This document shows positions 58,984 to 64,000 of a stretch of 64,000 bases of DNA, in pieces. Under the pieces are notes generated by a model. It had not been told where the DNA came from, searched no databases, and saw only the letters and a program-made list of their open reading frames with translations. The translations under genes were made by a program, and so were the position numbers. Origin of the DNA: Mycobacterium colombiense (GTDB taxonomy: Bacteria > Actinomycetota > Actinomycetes > Mycobacteriales > Mycobacteriaceae); the NCBI RefSeq assembly GCF_001953985.1, contig NZ_MBEI01000061.1, forward strand, positions 62,001-126,000, in the 5' to 3' direction. Numbering within the stretch: position 1 is the first letter of the stretch; each line of letters starts with the position of its first letter.

Positions 58984-59673
58984 TCACGGGGGCGTCTCCC
59001 GAAGGACGTAACCCACACCGCGCACGGTGTGGATCAGCCGCGGCTCACCATCGGCTTCGGTCTTGCGCCGCAGATAGCCCACGTAGACCTCGAGCGCGTT
59101 GCCCGAGGTGGGGAAGTCGAATCCCCAGACCTCCTCGAGGATGCGGCTGCGGGTGAGCACCCGGCGCGGATTGGCGATCAGCATCTCCAGCAGCGCGAAT
59201 TCGGTGCGGGTCAGGCTGATCCGGCGCTGTCCGCGGGTGACCTCGCGGGTGACCGGGTCCAGCGTCAGGTCGGAGAACGTCATCGCCACCGAATCGGCGT
59301 CCTCGTCCTCCGGCTTGGTGCGACGCAGCAGCGCGCGCATCCGGGCCAACAGCTCTTCCAGGGCGAACGGCTTCGGCAGGTAGTCGTCGGCGCCGGCGTC
59401 CAGGCCGGCGACCCGCTCCGACACCGAATCGCGCGCGGTGAGCACCAGGATGGGCAGGTCGTCACCGGTGCTGCGGAGCTGACGGCACACCTCGAGGCCG
59501 TCCAGGCGCGGCATCATCACATCCAGGACGAGGGCATCGGGCCGCTCGTTCGCGATCATTTCGAGGGCTTCGACCCCGTCATGGGCCAACTCAACGGAGT
59601 AGCCGTTGAAGGACAACGACCTACGCAGCGACTCGCGCACGGCGCGATCGTCGTCAACGACCAGTATTCGCAC
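58984..59673 (-). CDS. mprA: Response regulator MprA
   Basis: A 229-residue OmpR/PhoB-type regulator. The receiver domain has the acidic pair in VVDDDRAVRESL, the phosphorylated Asp in DALVLDVMMPRLDG, Thr in VLTARDS and Lys in YLPKPF. The C-terminal winged helix includes SLTRTEFALLEMLIANPRRV and VYVGYLRRKTE. GTG 59673 is the start. A direct-repeat MprA box lies 23-41 bases upstream, so it should autoregulate. It controls persistence and envelope-stress genes. Corresponds to Rv0981. Confidence 0.97.
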   Translation of the reverse strand: MRILVVDDDRAVRESLRRSLSFNGYSVELAHDGVEALEMIANERPDALVLDVMMPRLDGLEVCRQLRSTGDDLPILVLTARDSVSERVAGLDAGADDYLPKPFALEELLARMRALLRRTKPEDEDADSVAMTFSDLTLDPVTREVTRGQRRISLTRTEFALLEMLIANPRRVLTRSRILEEVWGFDFPTSGNALEVYVGYLRRKTEADGEPRLIHTVRGVGYVLRETPP

Positions 59674-59695
59674 GGACCCTAGTTTCGTCCCACCG

Positions 59696-59714
59696 CCTGA
59701 GACTGACCTGAGAG
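59696..59714 (-). promoter_or_regulatory. MprA box (direct repeat) upstream of mprA
   Basis: On the minus strand CTCTCAGG, TCA, GTCTCAGG form two 8-bp direct repeats with a 3-base spacer, 19 bp in all. This is the size and layout described for the MprA box in M. tuberculosis. Position before mprA indicates autoregulation. Confidence 0.75.
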
Positions 59715-59741
59715 GCGCGCCGGGAGGGGCCTAGCGGCGGG

Positions 59742-59782
59742 CGCAAGCGCGGCGAAGCCGGGCGCAGCGGGCCGCCGCCATC
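59742..59782 (+). repeat. 41-base dispersed repeat, copy 2
   Basis: Same-orientation copy of 14600-14640 (36 of 41 positions by eye), located just beyond the rpmF stop on the mprA side. See the first copy. Confidence 0.5.
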
Positions 59783-59786
59783 AGGC

Positions 59787-59960
59787 CTAGCGGCGGTCGA
59801 GGTCGATCAGACCGAGGCGGGCCGCCTTGAGCAGCCGCCGGGGCACCTTGTGCCGCTGACCTGCGACCGTCACACCGACGAGTTCGGTCTTCTCGGCCTT
59901 CCACTGCGCGCGCCGGCTACGGGTGTTCGCGCGCGACATTCTGCGCTTGGGTACGGCCAT
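59787..59960 (-). CDS. rpmF: 50S ribosomal protein L32
   Basis: A 57-residue ribosomal protein: [19 protein letters not shown] at the start is the L32 signature, the rest is very basic and ends [16 protein letters not shown]. No CxxC zinc pair is present, so it is the zinc-free (C-minus) form. It is too short for a default ORF cutoff. In M. tuberculosis an L32 gene lies at the same place beside mprA. Confidence 0.93.
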
Positions 59961-60175
59961 GGTCGGGCCTAACTCCTCAATGTGGGACTTGCAGTTCCGG
60001 CATGTCGCGCGGCGTGGCCGGTGGGCCGAACGGGCGACGATCGCACATCAGGATAGTCGCTGGTCCGCCTATGGCCAAAATGGACGCCCGCGCGCCGATC
60101 CCCTGCCCGCCGGGCGCGCCGCGGCCACCCCGTTCCGAAGTGGGATCCTTGACGTGACACCGCCGGTACCCGCTA

Positions 60176-60189
60176 ACCTACCGGTTGGT
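60176..60189. promoter_or_regulatory. Palindromic site before the atuA-fadE13-accD2 operon
   Basis: ACCTACCGGTTGGT is symmetric around the CCGG centre with one mismatched pair, and is extended on the right by further GGTT repeats and CCGAACC. A possible -35 TTGACG (60149-60154) and -10 TAACCT (60174-60179, 19-base spacer) put the palindrome over the start of transcription, as for a TetR-type operator. The ATG at 60231 has a GGAGG site. The regulator is unknown. Confidence 0.45.
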
Positions 60190-60230
60190 TGGTTGGTCCG
60201 AACCGGTGAATCCCCGAATGGAGGACAGGC

Positions 60231-61961
60231 ATGGCCCCTGCTTCCGGCGCTTCCGGCGCCTTGGGCAGTTCCGGCGCCGTCCGGATCGCGAACTGTTCGG
60301 GGTTCTATGGCGACCGGCTGTCGGCCATGCGCGAGATGCTCACCGGCGGCGACGTCGACTACCTCACCGGCGACTACCTGGCCGAACTCACCATGCTGAT
60401 CCTGGGCCGCGACCGGATGAAACACCCCGAGCGCGGCTATGCCAAGACGTTTCTGGCCCAGCTCGAGGACTGCCTGGGCGAGGCCCGCGACCGTGGGGTC
60501 CGCATCGTCGCCAACGCCGGCGGCCTCAACCCGGCCGGGCTGGCCGACGCGATACGCGCGCTGGCCGAGCGGCTAGGCATCGACGCCCGGATCGCCCACG
60601 TGGAGGGCGACGACCTGTTGTCGCGTGCGGCCGAACTCGGCCTGGGCAGCCCGCTGACCGCGAACGCGTACCTGGGGGCCTGGGGCATCGTCGACTGCCT
60701 CGAGGACGGCGCCGACGTGGTGGTCACCGGCCGCGTCACCGACGCGTCGGTGATCGTCGGGGCCGCCGCCGCGCACTTCGGGTGGGAACGCATCGACTAC
60801 GACCGGCTCGCCGGCGCCGTGGTCGCCGGCCACGTCATCGAGTGCGGGGTGCAGGCCACCGGCGGCAACTACTCGTTCTTCACCGAGGTCGGCGATCTCA
60901 CCCACGCCGGTTTCCCGCTGGCCGAGGTCAGCGCCGACGGATCCTCGGTGATCACCAAACACCCGGGCACCGGCGGCCTGGTCAGCGTCGATACCGTCAC
61001 CGCGCAACTGCTCTACGAGATCACCGGGGCGCGCTACGCCAATCCCGACGTCACCGCCCGGATGGACAGCGTCGAGCTGTCGTCCGACGGGCCCGACCGG
61101 GTGCGCATCAGCGGGGTACGCGGCGAAGCCCCGCCACCCACCTACAAGGTGTCGATGAACAGCATCGGCGGGTTCCGCAATTCGATGACCTTCGTGTTGA
61201 CCGGGCTGGACATCGAGGCCAAGGCCGACCTGGTGCGCCGGCAACTCGACGCCGCGCTCACCGTCAAGCCCGCCGAGCTGCAGTGGTCGCTGGCCCGCAC
61301 CGACCACCCCGACGCCGACACCGAAGAGGCCGCCAGCGCCCTGCTGCACTGCGTCGTGCGCGACCCCGATCCTGCCAATGTCGGGCGCCAATTTTCCTCC
61401 GCCGCCGTCGAATTGGCGTTGGCCAGCTATCCGGGATTTCACGTGACGGCGCCGCCGGGCGACGGCCAGGTGTACGGGGTGTTCACCCCGGGATATGTCG
61501 CGGCCGATCAGGTGCCGCACGTCGCGGTACACGCCGACGGATCCCGCGTCGACATTCCCTGCGCCACAGAGACTTTGGAGCTATCCCCGGCCGCCACGCC
61601 GCCGCTGCCGGAGCCGCTGCCGGCCGGCCCGACCCGGCGGGTGCCGCTGGGCAGCATCGCCGGGGCGCGCAGCGGCGACAAGGGCGGCTCGGCGAACGTC
61701 GGGGTGTGGGTGCGCACCGACGAGCAATGGCGATGGCTGGCCAACACTTTGACCGTCGAGCTGCTCGAGGAGCTGCTGCCCGAGGCGGCGGACTTCGACG
61801 TCACCCGCCACCTGCTGCCGAATCTGCGGGCGGTCAACTTCGTCATCGACGGCATCCTCGGCCAGGGCGTCGCCTACCAGGCTCGATTCGATCCCCAGGC
61901 CAAGGGGCTTGGCGAATGGCTTCGCGGCCGCTACCTCGACATCCCGGAGAGTCTGTTATGA
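60231..61961 (+). CDS. AtuA-like acyclic terpene utilisation family protein (Rv0976c-like)
   Basis: A 576-residue protein of the AtuA family (DUF1446). Typical segments: VRIANCSGFYGDRLSAMREM and DYLTGDYLAELTMLILG near the start, ADVVVTGRVTDASVIVGAAA, CGVQATGGNYSFF, then the C-terminal AtuA-like domain with GSIAGARSGDKGGSANVGVW. In pseudomonads AtuA is encoded in the citronellol and leucine-type catabolic clusters with acyl-CoA carboxylase and dehydrogenase genes, the same company it keeps here. Its own biochemical role is unclear. It heads the operon and overlaps fadE13 by ATGA. Confidence 0.85.
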   Translation: MAPASGASGALGSSGAVRIANCSGFYGDRLSAMREMLTGGDVDYLTGDYLAELTMLILGRDRMKHPERGYAKTFLAQLEDCLGEARDRGVRIVANAGGLNPAGLADAIRALAERLGIDARIAHVEGDDLLSRAAELGLGSPLTANAYLGAWGIVDCLEDGADVVVTGRVTDASVIVGAAAAHFGWERIDYDRLAGAVVAGHVIECGVQATGGNYSFFTEVGDLTHAGFPLAEVSADGSSVITKHPGTGGLVSVDTVTAQLLYEITGARYANPDVTARMDSVELSSDGPDRVRISGVRGEAPPPTYKVSMNSIGGFRNSMTFVLTGLDIEAKADLVRRQLDAALTVKPAELQWSLARTDHPDADTEEAASALLHCVVRDPDPANVGRQFSSAAVELALASYPGFHVTAPPGDGQVYGVFTPGYVAADQVPHVAVHADGSRVDIPCATETLELSPAATPPLPEPLPAGPTRRVPLGSIAGARSGDKGGSANVGVWVRTDEQWRWLANTLTVELLEELLPEAADFDVTRHLLPNLRAVNFVIDGILGQGVAYQARFDPQAKGLGEWLRGRYLDIPESLL

Positions 61962-63106
61962 GTATCTGGAACACGCCCGAACGCGAACAGCTGCGAAAGA
62001 CGGTGCGCTCGTTCGCAGAACGCGAGATCCTGCCCCACGTCGACGAGTGGGAGCGCACCGGTGACCTGCCGCGCGAATTGCACCGCAGCGCCGGGGCCGC
62101 CGGGCTGCTGGGAGCGGGCTTCCCCGAATCGGTCGGCGGCGGTGGCGGCGACGGCGCCGACGCGGTGATCATCTGCGAGGAGATGCATCAGGCCGGAGCG
62201 CCGGGCGGCGTGTTCGCGTCGCTGTTCACCTGCGGCATCGCGGTGCCGCACATGATCGCTTCGGGCGATCAGCGGCTGATCGAGGAGTTCGTCCGCCCGA
62301 CACTGGCCGGCGAGATGATCGGCTCGCTGGCCATCACCGAACCCGGCGGCGGTTCCGACGTCGGGCATCTGAGGACCTCGGCTGAGCGCGACGGTGACCA
62401 CTACGTCGTCAACGGCGCCAAGACGTACATCACCTCCGGGGTCCGCGCCGACTACGTGGTCACCGCGGTGCGCACCGGGGGTGCCGGCGCGGGCGGGGTT
62501 TCGCTGCTGGTGGTCGAGAAGGGCACGCCGGGCTTCGAGGTGACCCGCAAGCTGGACAAGATGGGCTGGCGGTCCTCGGATACCGCCGAGTTGTCCTATA
62601 CCGACGTCCGCGTGCCGGTGACCAACCTGGTCGGCGCCGAAAACAGTGGCTTCGCCCAGATCGCGCAGGCCTTCGTCTCCGAACGCATCGGCCTTGCCGC
62701 ACAGGCGTATTCGAGCGCCCAGCGGTGCCTGGACCTGACGGTGCAGTGGTGTCGCGACCGCGAAACGTTTGGCCGCCCATTGATATCGCGGCAGTCGGTG
62801 CAGAACACGTTGGCCGAGATGGCCCGTCGCATCGACGTCGCCCGGGTCTACTCGCGCAGCGTGGTGGAGCGCCAGCTCGCCGGCGAGACCAACCTGATTC
62901 CGCAGGTGTGTTTCGCCAAGAACACCGCCGTCGAGGCCGGCGAATGGGTGGCCAACCAAGCCGTCCAGCTGTTCGGCGGCATGGGCTATATGGCCGAATC
63001 CGAGGTGGAACGCCAATACCGGGACATGAGGATCCTGGGCATCGGCGGGGGAACCACCGAGATCCTCACCGCGCTGTCCGCCAAACTGCTGGGATTCCAA
63101 TCATGA
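61958..63106 (+). CDS. fadE13: Acyl-CoA dehydrogenase FadE13
   Basis: A 382-residue FAD acyl-CoA dehydrogenase. Visible motifs are SLAITEPGGGSDVGHLRTSA, GAKTYITSGVRADYVV, RETFGRPLISRQSVQNTLAEM, QLFGGMGYMAESEVERQYRDMR and ILGIGGGTTEILTALSAKLLG at the end. By homology to isovaleryl/short-branched-chain types it should oxidise a branched acyl-CoA. Coupled by ATGA to the genes on both sides. Corresponds to Rv0975c. Confidence 0.92.
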   Translation: MSIWNTPEREQLRKTVRSFAEREILPHVDEWERTGDLPRELHRSAGAAGLLGAGFPESVGGGGGDGADAVIICEEMHQAGAPGGVFASLFTCGIAVPHMIASGDQRLIEEFVRPTLAGEMIGSLAITEPGGGSDVGHLRTSAERDGDHYVVNGAKTYITSGVRADYVVTAVRTGGAGAGGVSLLVVEKGTPGFEVTRKLDKMGWRSSDTAELSYTDVRVPVTNLVGAENSGFAQIAQAFVSERIGLAAQAYSSAQRCLDLTVQWCRDRETFGRPLISRQSVQNTLAEMARRIDVARVYSRSVVERQLAGETNLIPQVCFAKNTAVEAGEWVANQAVQLFGGMGYMAESEVERQYRDMRILGIGGGTTEILTALSAKLLGFQS

Positions 63107-64000
63107 CCGTGCTGCAGTCCACCCTCGACTCTGAGGCCCCCGTCTTCACCGACGCGGCGGCGGCGGCGATCACGAAACTCGAGGAGATCGACACCGAGCT
63201 GGCCAATGCGCTGGCCGGCGGCGGGGCCAAATACGTTGAGCGCCATCATGACCGCGGCAAGCTGACGGCGCGCGAACGCATCGAACTGCTCGTCGACCAG
63301 GACTCGCCGTTCCTGGAGCTCAGTCCGTTGGCCGCCTGGGGCAGCGCCTTCAAGGTCGGCGCCAGCACGGTCACCGGCATCGGCGTGGTCGAAGGCGTGG
63401 AATGCATGATCGTCGCCAACGACCCGACGGTCAAAGGCGGCACCAGCAACCCGTGGACCCTGAAGAAGATCCTGCGGGCCAACCAGATCGCGTTCGAGAA
63501 CCGGCTACCGGTCATCTCCCTGGTGGAATCCGGCGGCGCCGACCTGCCCACGCAGAAGGAGATCTTCATTCCGGGCGGGCGGATGTTCCGCGACCTGACC
63601 CGGCTGTCGGCGGCCGGGATCCCCACCATCGCACTGGTATTCGGCAACTCCACCGCGGGCGGTGCCTACGTCCCGGGCATGTCCGACCACGTGGTGATGA
63701 TCAAGGAACGTTCCAAGGTCTTCCTCGCGGGTCCCCCACTGGTGAAGATGGCCACCGGTGAGGAATCCGACGACGAATCGCTCGGCGGCGCCGAAATGCA
63801 CGCCCGGGTCTCGGGTTTGGCCGACTACTTCGCCGTCGACGAACTCGACGCGATCCGGATCGGCCGCCGCGTCGTCGCCCGGCTGAACTGGGTCAAGCAG
63901 GGGCCGAAGCCCAAACCGGTCACCGCGCCGCTGTTCGACACCGAGGAACTCATCGGCATCGTGCCCGCGGATCTGCGCATCCCGTTCGATCCGCGGGAAG
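63103..64000 (+). CDS. accD2: Acyl-CoA carboxylase beta subunit AccD2 (cut by window end)
   Basis: The first 299 codons of a carboxyltransferase subunit run off the window. HDRGKLTARERIELLVDQDS, IVANDPTVKGGTSNPWTLKK, SLVESGGADLPTQKEIFIPG and FGNSTAGGAYVPGMSDHVVM are typical of methylcrotonyl/geranyl-CoA-type carboxyltransferases; LGGAEMHARVSGLADYFAVD follows. With the partner AccA2 expected downstream it would carboxylate a branched acyl-CoA. Start overlaps the fadE13 stop (ATGA). Corresponds to Rv0974c. Confidence 0.93.
   Translation, partial: MTVLQSTLDSEAPVFTDAAAAAITKLEEIDTELANALAGGGAKYVERHHDRGKLTARERIELLVDQDSPFLELSPLAAWGSAFKVGASTVTGIGVVEGVECMIVANDPTVKGGTSNPWTLKKILRANQIAFENRLPVISLVESGGADLPTQKEIFIPGGRMFRDLTRLSAAGIPTIALVFGNSTAGGAYVPGMSDHVVMIKERSKVFLAGPPLVKMATGEESDDESLGGAEMHARVSGLADYFAVDELDAIRIGRRVVARLNWVKQGPKPKPVTAPLFDTEELIGIVPADLRIPFDPRE

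Noticed and set aside
60185..63106. A 973-codon plus-strand frame across the atuA-like and fadE13 genes
   Set aside because: Its last third is the real fadE13 frame; the first two thirds are an out-of-frame Arg-rich shadow of the atuA-like gene.
1..64000. CRISPR arrays, rRNA genes and complete insertion sequences
   Set aside because: No regularly spaced repeats, no rRNA signatures and no transposase with terminal inverted repeats were seen.

Overview
The window is high-GC actinobacterial DNA, almost certainly from a non-tuberculous Mycobacterium. From about 14.7 kb onward the core genes follow the gene order of the M. tuberculosis Rv1005c to Rv0974c segment, read in the opposite direction: pabB, rsmI, pmt, arcA, an AlkB-like gene, DUF5642 lipoproteins, pat, glpR, rimJ, moeA1/glp, galU, 5-formyl-THF cyclo-ligase, ruc, a SAF-domain gene, mscL, moaB2, pepD, mprB, mprA, rpmF, an atuA-like gene, fadE13 and accD2. 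Orthology is judged from protein content and order, not from a search.

Layout. (1) 0-12.1 kb: a cell-surface glycan region. It holds a Wzz/tyrosine-kinase-like fusion, an O-antigen ligase/polymerase, a GT4 glycosyltransferase, an aldo/keto reductase and a GMC oxidoreductase in one overlapping minus-strand operon. Next to it are two paralogous DUF4832-type lipoproteins, an FkbM methyltransferase and a GAF-GGDEF-EAL cyclic-di-GMP enzyme. (2) 12.5-14.6 kb: an FAD oxidoreductase and an ECF41-type sigma factor with a candidate self-recognised promoter. (3) 14.7-18.4 kb: pabB, rsmI, pmt. (4) 18.4-33.8 kb: an accessory island between pmt and arcA. One DUF559 gene is split: its N-terminal half is at 18.5 kb, its C-terminal half at 33.3-33.8 kb, and about 14.4 kb of foreign genes lie between. 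The split gene is flanked by two near-identical palindromic repeats, and a decayed tyrosine-recombinase fragment lies just inside the left junction. Cargo: a 5'-nucleotidase-family metallophosphoesterase, a tightly overlapping three-gene operon ending in a Lon-like/transmembrane/beta-propeller protein, an FG-GAP-like lipoprotein, a GMC oxidoreductase, an HD-domain dGTPase and a two-domain cytidine deaminase. Three nucleotide-metabolising enzymes plus a propeller protein on one island suggest a phage-defence or stress module; that is inference. (5) 33.8-38.3 kb: arcA, AlkB-like, two DUF5642 lipoproteins, pat. (6) 38.4-48.5 kb: accessory genes including heptose genes (gmhB, gmhA, hddA), an M42 peptidase, a Rieske oxygenase with a divergent TetR gene, two P450s, an alpha/beta hydrolase and tRNA-Ala(CGC). 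(7) 48.5-60 kb: cell-division, nucleotide-sugar, heat-shock and envelope-stress genes. (8) 60.2-64 kb: a translationally coupled acyl-CoA catabolic operon, cut by the window end.

Regulatory sites I can support: a CIRCE (HrcA) element before ruc, a direct-repeat MprA box before mprA, a palindromic operator between the Rieske and TetR genes, an ECF41-like promoter, and palindromes before the wzz-like and atuA-like genes.
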